The position numbers and the translations under genes are program-made. A stretch of DNA of 64,000 nucleotides from CAVPXC01 sp963709505 (lineage in GTDB: Bacteria; Chloroflexota; Anaerolineae; JAAEKA01), in contig CAVPXC010000026.1 of the NCBI GenBank assembly GCA_963709505.1, positions 86,848 to 150,847 of the forward strand, read 5' to 3'. Of the stretch, positions 8,192 to 15,576 are shown piece by piece. Numbering within the stretch: position 1 is the first letter of the stretch; each line of letters begins with the position of its first letter. The notes under the pieces are model-generated. The model was not told the origin of the DNA, ran no database searches, and saw only the letters and a list, made by a program, of their open reading frames with translations.

Positions 8192-9920
8192 TTACGCATT
8201 GTTCCCCACCGATGCTCCAGGCTGGCGCTGCCACGGCATGAAATCCTCCATGTTCGAGCCTCCAACGAACTCACGCAAGATCGAGTTTTGCGGCACCAGC
8301 TCGATCGGACAAGGTTTGAACCAGCGTAGCAGGCTCAGCAGGCGATCGACTTCCACCCGCTCTGGCGTGCCCGGGTCGACCCACAAGAGCAAGGGCTCGG
8401 CGAGAGGGCGCAACACGGCCAGTTCGTAGATCAACGCCGAGTTGAACATCACGTCGGCGTTCTCCTGATAAGGAAAAATCCAACGCCATTCGCCGCGTTC
8501 AATACTGGGCCAACGGGCCAGGGTCTGGGCAGCAGAGTATCCTCGGCGCGCCGCATCGCGCACGATGCGGCGGATCATACGCGTGTCGGTAGTTGAGACG
8601 CGGTTGTGGCGGTCGAGGTTGAGTTGGGTTAGAGCCGACACGTAGATGCGAAAGATGCGCTCGGCCGGCACTTCTTGCACCAACCTCGGGTTCAGGCCAT
8701 GGATGCCTTCCACCAGAATGACATGGTTGGGTGTGATGCGCAAGGTCTGGCCAGGGTTTTGCCTGCCGGTGTAAAAATTGAAGCGAGGCAACGTCACAGG
8801 TATTCCGGCCATAAGGCCATTTAGTTGATCGTTGAACTGCTCGACGTCGATGGCCTCCAGCGACTCGAAATCGGGATTGCCCTCCTCGTCATGCGGCGTG
8901 TGTTCCCGATCCACGAACCAGTTGTCGAGTCTCCAATGCCACAGGCTGAATGCCGTTAGCCAGCAGTTGCACCGACAACCGGCGAGCAAAAGTTGTCTTG
9001 CCGGATGACGACGGGCCGGAAATCAACACCATACCGACTTGATCACGGCGGGCGGCGATGACATTGGCAATCGCCGCGATGCGTTGTTCGTGCAGCGCCT
9101 CGGCCACTAACACCACCTCGCGGATGCGCCCATCCTCAACTGCCCGATTGAGCGCAGGCAAGTGGTGCACGTCCAGCAGCTCCAGCCACTGGCGGTACTC
9201 CTGGAAGACCTGAGACAACGGTCCTACGGCCCTGAAGGGCTGCAGAACCGTCGGCGCCTGGCGGCGCGGGAAGTGGATGACGAAGCCAGGCGGATGATAC
9301 ACCAGGTCGAACCAGCGTAGGTATCCAGTGCGTGGTAACATATAGCCGTGAAAATGGTTACGGTGCTGGCTAAGCTGATAAATGCCAACTTCCTGCTTCG
9401 TGCTCTGTGCCAAAAGGCTGGCCTTTTCTTCGTCGCCTCGGTCACGAAACTCGGCAATCGCCTGCTCGATCGGCACTTCCTGGCGTTGAATGGGCAGATT
9501 TGCCGCAACCATCTCCTTCATGCGGCGTTCTATCGTCTCCACTTCCTCCTCGATGAAGGGCGGACGTCCTTCCAGGTGACAGAAAAACCCACCAAAAGTC
9601 ATGGAGTAGTCTACATGCACACGCGCGCCCGTGAACAGCTCGCTGACCGCCGCAACCATCAAGAAGGTCAAAGAACGACGATAGATGCGCATGCCGTCGG
9701 TCTGGCTCATGTCGATCCAGCGCACATCGAGGTCGCACAGGACCGGCATGGACAACTCCTGCAATTCCCCTTCGACCAAAGCGGCGACGATAGGCAGATC
9801 GGGAAGAGGGTTGGCGACGCAGGCAAACTCCTCCAAGGTCGTGCCCGGATCGCCTTCGAAGATGCGGCCATCAGCCAGGTGCACTTCCACGGTGTCGGCG
9901 CGGCCCAGTCTCCCGTACAC
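8192..9920 (-). CDS. TGS-domain uridine-kinase-like protein (one frameshift)
   Basis: Two overlapping frames join near 8940 (VQLLANGIQPVAL then LDNWFVDREHTPHDEEG) into one protein of about 575 residues. The N-terminal 60 residues are TGS-like, and about residues 60-210 resemble the threonyl-tRNA-synthetase second-additional domain. From about residue 290 a kinase domain begins with the P-loop GPSSSGKTTF, followed by LSLDNWFVDRE and VILVEGIHGLNPRL, as in uridine kinase/phosphoribulokinase-like enzymes. This composite family is common in bacteria, but its exact substrate is not settled. The start is a GTG at 9920; an ATG at 10005 opens another frame and would need a second frameshift. The gene probably encodes a functional protein with a sequence error. 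Confidence 0.75.
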
Positions 9921-10029
9921 GGGCCATGCGTTCGGTTGGACGAGCTTCGTCAGAGAGCAAACCGGGAGGTAGAACAGCCGGGACCTTGACTAATCGAGAT
10001 GGCATGATGGTTTTAGGCACTTAGCCCGT

Positions 10030-10314
10030 TCACTTCAAGCTTTCGATGAAGTCGTCGATGGGAACCGCTGGCAGCGTGAGGATGCGGACGCTGCCGCGCG
10101 AGGACAGCTCGATGGATACGCGCGCGATTGTGGCGTTGTCGGGCGCCTCGACAATGTTGACGAAATCGTATGGCCCCAGCGTGGCATATTGTTCCTTGAC
10201 TTCAGCGCCCAAGGCTTTGAGCTCTTCGTTGACCCTCTTGAGCCGCTCGGGCTTGTATTTCAAGGTTTCCGCGCCTTCGTCGGTGAGGGTGCTCAGCAGG
10301 ATATAGGTAGGCAT
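10030..10314 (-). CDS. GYD-domain protein
   Basis: 94 residues. It begins MPTYILLSTLTDEGAE, the usual GYD-family start. The signature appears as LGPYDFVNIVEAP, with a conserved ferredoxin-like alpha/beta layout. I chose the ATG at 10314 because GGAG lies 7 bp upstream and the longer reading frame is made only of heptamer repeat sequence. The family is small and cytoplasmic with no established activity. It stands alone between a kinase-like gene and a repeat array. Confidence 0.85.
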   Translation of the reverse strand: MPTYILLSTLTDEGAETLKYKPERLKRVNEELKALGAEVKEQYATLGPYDFVNIVEAPDNATIARVSIELSSRGSVRILTLPAVPIDDFIESLK

Positions 10315-10371
10315 CACGGCACTCCTTCTAGAATGGCGAGGTTGATCGTTTGCTTTCGTAAGTGTGCGGGT

Positions 10372-10500
10372 GGACAGGTGGCAGGTCGCAAGTTGCAGGT
10401 GGCAGGTTGCAGGTCGCAAGTTGCAGGTCGCAAGTTGCAGGTCGCAGAGAGCTAGCCACTTGCTGCCTACAACTTGCCACCTGCCACCTGCCACCTCTGC
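10372..10500. repeat. Heptamer array, RGTNGCA type, with inverted arms
   Basis: Successive heptamers such as GGTGGCA, GGTCGCA and AGTTGCA run from about 10372 to 10445. The complementary heptamers (TGCCACC, ACAACTT) follow to about 10497, so the array can fold into a long imperfect hairpin. It lies between the two-component response regulator and the GYD gene. It matches in type the in-gene array at 31275-31338. Confidence 0.85.
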
Positions 10501-10558
10501 CAGATTTTAGCACGCCTTGGACAGCGGGTCAACCGGCGCAGGGCCTGACGAGGAACCA

Positions 10559-11275
10559 CTATAGTGCTGCTGATCCCCGGTAGTCCACGAACCGATACCC
10601 TACGCCACGTTCGTTGAAGATATAGCGCGGCTTTGAGGGATCTAGCTCGATCTTCTGCCTGAGATAGGTCACATACAAACGCAAGAGCTGGTTGTCGTCG
10701 ACATATTCCGGTCCCCAGACCTTTGACAACAACTGCTCGTGGGTCAGCACCCGGCCGGGGTTCTGCACGAAATAATGCAGCAGGCGGTACTCGGTGGGCC
10801 GCAGCTTGACTGGCTCGCCATTGACCAGCACCTCACGGCGATCGAAGTCCACATTTAGTCGCGCATCAATCTGGATACGGGTGTTTCGATCGGCCGGCGA
10901 GCTCAATTCGACCCGCCGCAGCACCGCGTTGATACGACTGACTAGCTCGCGCGCGCTGAAGGGCTTGGTGACGTAGTCGTCCGCGCCCAGGTCGAGACCT
11001 TTGATGCGATCTTCTTCATCAGCGCGCACAGTCAACATGATCACCGGCACAGCCGACGTGCGGCGTAGCTCGCGCAGCGTTTCGAATCCGTCCAGCTTTG
11101 GCATTTCGACGTCAAGCACCACCAGGTCGGGCATCTCGTCCCGCACCTTGCGGATGGCCTCCAACCCGTCGCTGGCTTCGCTGACCTGAAACTGCTCTAG
11201 CTCCAGGTTCATACGCACAAAGCGCCGCATACGTGGCTCATCGTCGACGATTAGAATGTGTTTGGGGATGGTCAT
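10559..11275 (-). CDS. OmpR/PhoB-family response regulator
   Basis: 238 residues. Receiver domain at 1-125, with acidic residues DDE (11-13), phosphoacceptor Asp55 in VVLDVEMPK, and Lys104 in DYVTKPFS. The C-terminal winged-helix DNA-binding domain (about 135-232) has LRPTEYRLLHYF and the DNQLLRLYVTYLRQKIE recognition region ending RGVGYRFV. It lies 127 bp downstream of a sensor kinase on the same strand, so the two form a two-component system. The intervening DNA is a heptamer repeat array that could affect read-through. Target genes are not visible. Confidence 0.92.
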   Translation of the reverse strand: MTIPKHILIVDDEPRMRRFVRMNLELEQFQVSEASDGLEAIRKVRDEMPDLVVLDVEMPKLDGFETLRELRRTSAVPVIMLTVRADEEDRIKGLDLGADDYVTKPFSARELVSRINAVLRRVELSSPADRNTRIQIDARLNVDFDRREVLVNGEPVKLRPTEYRLLHYFVQNPGRVLTHEQLLSKVWGPEYVDDNQLLRLYVTYLRQKIELDPSKPRYIFNERGVGYRFVDYRGSAAL

Positions 11276-11402
11276 CGGAGTGTCAGAGTGTCAGGGTGTC
11301 AGGTGTCAGGGTGTCAGGGTGTCAGGTGCCAGAGTGTCAGGTGCCAGGTGCGCACTTCCCGACACTTGACACCTGACACTCTGACACTCTGACACTCTGA
11401 CA
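11276..11402. repeat. Heptamer array, GTGTCAG type, with inverted arms
   Basis: Units of GTGTCAG/GTGCCAG (11276-11350) are followed by complementary CTGACAC units (about 11360-11402). Together they fill the whole gap between the kinase stop and the response-regulator start and can form a long hairpin in the shared transcript. Confidence 0.9.
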
Positions 11403-12965
11403 CTATTCTGCGCCCGCAACATGCGGCAACGTGAAAAAGAATGTCGATCCTTTGCCTGGCTCGCTGCGTACCCAGATGGTTCCGTCGTGCGCGTCGACGA
11501 TGGTCTTGCTTAGGTAAAGGCCCAGGCCAGTGCCCTTGGCGCGACGGCGCAAGCCGGAGTCGACCCGGTAGAAGCTCTCAAATAGGCGGCTCTGGTCATC
11601 GTACGGGATACCAATACCCTGGTCAGCCACATAAACGGTGACGCCTTGGGTATCGTGCCAGGCGCCGATGCGGATTGCGCCGCCATCAGGCGCGTATTTG
11701 ATTGCGTTGCTCACCAGATTATCCAGCACCTGGCGGATGCGCGCCTCATCGGCTACCACTGTAGGCAGATCAGTTGGGAAGTCAAGTTCGAAGTCGTGCG
11801 CTTCAGTCTGCAGACGAAAGCCTTCCACCACACGCTGGACCAATCGTTCCAGGTTGACGTCGCCTAGCTCCAGTTTGAAGACACCGGCCTGGATCCGGCT
11901 GGCGTCGAGCAGGTTGTCGATCAGGTTATTGAGACGATCGGCTTCCTCTTCGATCACGCTCAGCCCTTCACGCATGGTTTCAGGGTCCCAATCGGCATCG
12001 GGCCGCCGCAGGGTGCCCGCATACCCTTTGATTAGGGCCACCGGGGTCTTTAGCTCATGCGAAATGACGCTGACAAAAGTGGACTTCATCTGCTCCGCCT
12101 CGCGGAAGCGGGTGATGTCCACCACGCTAACGATGATATTGAGCAACCGTCCACTGTTGTCGTAGAGCGGCGTATAAGTTACTCCCAAGGTCAGTCGGGA
12201 GCCGCCCGGGCGAACCAGGTCGCCCTCGACGTAAAGGGGCAGGCTCCCCGGCAAGTCGGCCTGCGCGCTTTCGGGCGCGCACACGTTTTCTCCTTGGGCT
12301 TGCTCCAGCGGCAACACCTTCCAGCAGGGCTCACCCGTCGCTTCTTCGGCCGGCCAACCGGTCAGGATCGATAGAGCGCGATTCATTACCTCGACGCGTC
12401 GGTCAGGGCTGAGGATCATCACCCCGTTGGCGCTGTTCTCGATGATCGCGTCCAGCCGCCTTTTCTCCGCCATAGCTTGCTCATAGAGGCGGGCATTGCG
12501 CACGGCAATCGCGGCCTGGTCGGCGAAGCTCTGCAGGACCTGGCGCTCGTTGCTGCCGAAGGCGGCGCCGCCGCTGCGAAAGACGTAGATCGCGCCCATC
12601 GGCTGGTCCTCGATGCGCAGAGGCAGCTGTACCACCTGGCGAAGCTGCACGCCCACCGCTGCCGAGATTAAGGGTAGTGACAGTTCGGGTAATGCCCATC
12701 CGCCCTCGGTGCGCGATGCGACAGAGGACATGTTTATCAGGGCCGTGGCAAGCTGAGTGGCTCTGGCAGCGGATAGGCCATACAACGCTTGTGGCACCAA
12801 CCGGCCGTCGGCTTGACGCAGAAGGATCAGCCCTATCTCTCCACCCACCATCTCGGCGGCGCTGTTCAGAATCAGCCGCAGCAGCGACGGCAGATCCAGT
12901 CGCGAGGTCATGGCACGGCTGATTCGAAGCAGATACTCGCGTTGGCGTAATTGCAGGGCTTGCAT
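11403..12965 (-). CDS. Sensor histidine kinase (GAF-PAS-HisKA-HATPase)
   Basis: 520 residues and no transmembrane segment, so it is probably cytoplasmic. A GAF domain (about 20-165) is followed by a PAS domain (about 170-290) containing NGVMILSPDRRVEVMN. HisKA has the phosphorylated His303 in ISHELKTPVALIKGY. The HATPase_c domain shows an N box (LVSNAIKYAPDGG), a G1 box (VADQGIGIP) and a G2 box (GTGLGLYLSKTI). All catalytic boxes are intact. The partner is the OmpR-type regulator immediately downstream. The ligand of the GAF/PAS sensory part is not evident. The start at 12965 has no strong ribosome-binding site. Confidence 0.9.
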   Translation of the reverse strand: MQALQLRQREYLLRISRAMTSRLDLPSLLRLILNSAAEMVGGEIGLILLRQADGRLVPQALYGLSAARATQLATALINMSSVASRTEGGWALPELSLPLISAAVGVQLRQVVQLPLRIEDQPMGAIYVFRSGGAAFGSNERQVLQSFADQAAIAVRNARLYEQAMAEKRRLDAIIENSANGVMILSPDRRVEVMNRALSILTGWPAEEATGEPCWKVLPLEQAQGENVCAPESAQADLPGSLPLYVEGDLVRPGGSRLTLGVTYTPLYDNSGRLLNIIVSVVDITRFREAEQMKSTFVSVISHELKTPVALIKGYAGTLRRPDADWDPETMREGLSVIEEEADRLNNLIDNLLDASRIQAGVFKLELGDVNLERLVQRVVEGFRLQTEAHDFELDFPTDLPTVVADEARIRQVLDNLVSNAIKYAPDGGAIRIGAWHDTQGVTVYVADQGIGIPYDDQSRLFESFYRVDSGLRRRAKGTGLGLYLSKTIVDAHDGTIWVRSEPGKGSTFFFTLPHVAGAE

Positions 12966-13400
12966 GCAAGTATCTTAGCAAATTGGCCGCGAAATGTCAA
13001 TGCAGCATGGAACCTTTTCTTGGAACCTCTCGTCTTTGAGGTGTCTTGCGTTGTATTTCCTTCCCCCTCCTTCCCCCTGTGCGCTCCGGTTGGGCTGACC
13101 GGAGCGCACAACCCTTTTTCTGACCCAAAGATCGTTGTTCATAGCTGCCCGGGCCGAGCTATTTTCGGTTTAGTTTTTCATGCCGCGGACGGCGCTACGG
13201 CCGACGGAAATGTAGCGCAAATCCACTCCGGGACTATAGTCACCTGATTTGCGCCGCGGCCTGCGCAAATTGCCAATCTGCGCACCATTTTCAAGTTAGG
13301 ATCACTATTTCTCTCAAGAACCCGCTTGCGCTATAATGCGGCGTGCCGTCAAAGTGCTTGGCACGGCGCAATCTATGGAAAGCAAAGTAGACCCACCCCC
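12966..13400. other. Divergent intergenic region without a credible gene
   Basis: This lies between the histidine kinase (minus) and the HEAT gene (plus). I see a perfect 13-bp hairpin at 13078-13110 and a -10 hexamer TATAAT at 13332-13337. A short stretch near 13266-13284 (GCAAATTGCCAAT) resembles the palindrome repeated inside the helicase gene at 16587-16652. The reading frames here are not protein-like. Confidence 0.5.
13078..13119 (+). terminator. Strong hairpin with T-run, terminator-like
   Basis: TGTGCGCTCCGGT and ACCGGAGCGCACA pair perfectly around a 7-base loop (13091-13097) and are followed by ACCCTTTTT. It has the form of a Rho-independent terminator for plus-strand RNA, yet no plus-strand gene precedes it. 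It could end a small RNA, or act as a 5' leader hairpin of the minus-strand kinase. Confidence 0.5.
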
Positions 13401-14063
13401 ATGCGCGTTTGCCGCTGTCGCATTCTTATCTATCTTTTCGTCACCCTATTCTTTCTCGTGCAACCTGCGCTAATTCTGGCCCAGAATGGCTCGCGCCAAG
13501 ATCAGGTCGCTCGCTTGCTTGACACCCTGGCGAATGGCGACCTGTTGGCTCAAGAACAGGCGGCCCAACAGTTGGCAGAATTGGCTCCGCCACAAGCCAT
13601 TCCTCAGTTGGTGGAGATCCTACAAGGCTCCGACACCCCTCGCCTCGCTGCTACGGTGCTCGGCGCCATCGGCACCCCCTCGGCGATGAAGGCCCTGGTC
13701 AACGCACTAAACGACGAAGAACTGACGCTGCGACGGAATGCTGCACAGATTGGGCTGCTGAACGCAGGCGACAAAGCTATTCCGGCTTTGGGCATCGGCC
13801 TGCAAAGCAATAGGCCCGTGCTGCGTCGCAACGCCGCTGCGTTGATGGGGTACATTGACCCGCAGCGCGCACTCACTTTCCTACTGCGCGCCGCCCGTAG
13901 AGACACCGACCCACGCGTGCGAATCGAGGCGATATGGGCATTGAGCCAAACCGGCGACATTGACCTGATGCCGGTGTTCAAGGCAATCGCCGTCAACGAT
14001 CCCGACCCGGACGTTCGCTTGACGGCCGAGTTGGCCGAGGGACAACTGGACGGCGGCGGTTAG
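13401..14063 (+). CDS. Secreted HEAT/PBS-lyase-type repeat protein
   Basis: 220 residues from the ATG at 13401. This start gives a clean signal peptide (CRILIYLFVTLFFLVQPALILAQ), whereas the longer reading frame adds a non-hydrophobic leader. The mature part is a run of HEAT-like helical repeats of about 30 residues (QAIPQLVEILQGSD, SAMKALVNALNDEE, KAIPALGIGLQSNR, RALTFLLRAARRD). Such scaffolds mediate protein-protein contacts; no catalytic site is seen. Its stop overlaps by 4 bases the stop of the convergent gene on the other strand. A TATAAT at 13332-13337 may be its -10 box. Confidence 0.8.
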   Translation: MRVCRCRILIYLFVTLFFLVQPALILAQNGSRQDQVARLLDTLANGDLLAQEQAAQQLAELAPPQAIPQLVEILQGSDTPRLAATVLGAIGTPSAMKALVNALNDEELTLRRNAAQIGLLNAGDKAIPALGIGLQSNRPVLRRNAAALMGYIDPQRALTFLLRAARRDTDPRVRIEAIWALSQTGDIDLMPVFKAIAVNDPDPDVRLTAELAEGQLDGGG

Positions 14064-15244
14064 CTGAGCATCCCCACGGCCTTTCCTACCTGCTCGTAGA
14101 TGGCAAGAGCCCGATCCATCTGATCCCTCGTGTGGGTGGCCATATAGCTGGTACGCAACATGGCCCGGCCCACCGGCACGCCTGGACTGATCACCGGATT
14201 GACGAACACACCTGCGTCAAAAAGCTGACGCCAGACAAAGAAGCACAACTGATCCTCGCCGATGATGATCGGCACCACTGGCGTGCAACTCCTGCCGGTG
14301 TCAAAGCCCAGACGATGCAGCTCTCGACGCATATAGTCGGCGTTTGCGTTGACCTGATCCGCTCGCTCCGGCTCCCTACGCATGATATCGAGAGCCGCCA
14401 GGGCCGCCGCCGCGTTGCTGGGGGGAATGCTAGCGCTGAAGATCATGGATCGGCCGTGGTGCTTGACGAAGCCAACCACATCTTCTTCGGCTGCGATGAA
14501 GCCTCCCAGGCTGGCAAAAGATTTGCTGAAAGTGGACATAATGATATCCACATCGTCGGTCACGCCAAAGTGGGCTGCCGTGCCTTTTCCTCTGCCCAAC
14601 ACACCCATGCCGTGAGCGTCATCCACCATCAGACGGGCGCCGTGTTTTTTGATCACTGGGATCATCTCGGGCAGCGGTGCGATGTCACCCTCCATGCTGA
14701 AGAGGCCATCGACGATCACGAGCCGGCCAGATTCTTCCGGCAGGCTGGCGAGCACTCGATCCAAGTCGGCTATGTCGTTATGGCGAAAGCGCTTCATCTC
14801 GCCGAAAGACATCTGCGCGCCGTCTACGATGCAGGCATGGTCGTCCTTGTCGAGCACAGCGTAGTCGCGCCGGCCGACCAGCGAGCTGATCGTGCCGAGG
14901 TTGGTCTGGTACCCGGTGCTGAACACCAGAGCCGCGGGTTTGCCGACGAACTCAGCCAACTCATGCTCAAGCTGCTCATGCAGCACGAGGGTGCCATTTA
15001 GAAAGCGCGAGCCGGTACAGCTCGTGCCGTATTTCTTGATCGCCTCGATGGCCGCCTCACGCACCTTGGGGTGGGTAGTTAGTCCAAGGTAGTTGTTCGA
15101 ACCAAACATCAACAACCGGCGCCCCTTGTAGATCGCCTCGGTGCCGTCGTGGCCGTCTAGTGCGATAAAATAGGGATAGTAGCCAGCAGCTATGGCGTCT
15201 TTGGCGGTTTGATAGCGATACGCCTTCTCGAAAATATCAGCCAT
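14060..15244 (-). CDS. Serine palmitoyltransferase-like alpha-oxoamine synthase
   Basis: 394 residues, the usual length for the PLP-dependent oxoamine synthases (KBL, BioF, HemA, SPT). The PLP Lys is Lys241 in STFSKSFASLGG, the PLP-binding Asp/His lie in VDDAHGMG (207-214), and the N-terminus has GSNNYLGLTTHP. Several stretches (TGSRFLNGTL, VDGLFSMEGDIA, RSMIFSASIPPSNAAAALAALDIM) look closer to bacterial serine palmitoyltransferases than to glycine C-acetyltransferase, so condensation of a fatty acyl-CoA with serine is plausible. 2-Amino-3-ketobutyrate CoA ligase remains an alternative. GGAGGT precedes the ATG at 15244. It stands alone, convergent with the HEAT gene. Confidence 0.8.
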   Translation of the reverse strand: MADIFEKAYRYQTAKDAIAAGYYPYFIALDGHDGTEAIYKGRRLLMFGSNNYLGLTTHPKVREAAIEAIKKYGTSCTGSRFLNGTLVLHEQLEHELAEFVGKPAALVFSTGYQTNLGTISSLVGRRDYAVLDKDDHACIVDGAQMSFGEMKRFRHNDIADLDRVLASLPEESGRLVIVDGLFSMEGDIAPLPEMIPVIKKHGARLMVDDAHGMGVLGRGKGTAAHFGVTDDVDIIMSTFSKSFASLGGFIAAEEDVVGFVKHHGRSMIFSASIPPSNAAAALAALDIMRREPERADQVNANADYMRRELHRLGFDTGRSCTPVVPIIIGEDQLCFFVWRQLFDAGVFVNPVISPGVPVGRAMLRTSYMATHTRDQMDRALAIYEQVGKAVGMLS

Positions 15245-15576
15245 TGAGAATTACCTCCAGGAGCAAGCTTAAGGGCCGCCAGTGACGCGGCCCTTTGCTC
15301 GAGTCTGTGTCATTATAGAATGATTGGGGGCTTTTGCCAAAAGAGGAGGCATCCGTTCCCATTCAGCCCGGTGAATGGAATTCACCGGCTGAAACGGAGA
15401 AGTGCCCTCAGGCACTGGGGAGCGGATCAGCTCAGCCCGGTGAATGGAATTCACCGGCTGAAACGGAGAAGTGCCCTCAGGCACTGGGGAGCGGATCAGT
15501 TCCCAGGCCCCGAGGGGCCTTCTCAGTTTCAGCCAGGGGATTTCCAATCCCTGGAACAAGAAAGGCTGTTCACAGT
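15245..15576. other. Repeat-rich intergenic region
   Basis: 332 bases between the oxoamine synthase and the first helicase, without a protein-like frame. It holds a 69-bp direct repeat (15363-15500) and further short palindromes: GGCCCC/GGGGCC near 15507-15520 and CAGGGGATT/AATCCCTGG near 15535-15555. Confidence 0.7.
15363..15500. repeat. 69-bp direct repeat, two copies, each built of palindromes
   Basis: Copies start at 15363 and 15432 with nearly identical sequence. Each contains a hairpin CAGCCCGGTGAAT...ATTCACCGGCTG followed by GTGCCTGA-type arms (GTGCCCTCAGGCAC). This resembles mobile REP-like palindromic units. Confidence 0.85.

Noticed and set aside
10030..10494. 154-codon version of the GYD gene
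   Set aside because: The extra N-terminus is translated heptamer repeat; the ATG at 10314 has a ribosome-binding site and the family's normal start.
12951..13247. 98-codon plus-strand frame in the intergenic region
   Set aside because: It spans a perfect hairpin and lacks a ribosome-binding site and protein-like composition.
15363..15500. CRISPR or phage attachment repeats
   Set aside because: Only two adjacent 69-bp copies with no spacer and no integrase; they fit REP-like palindromic repeats.
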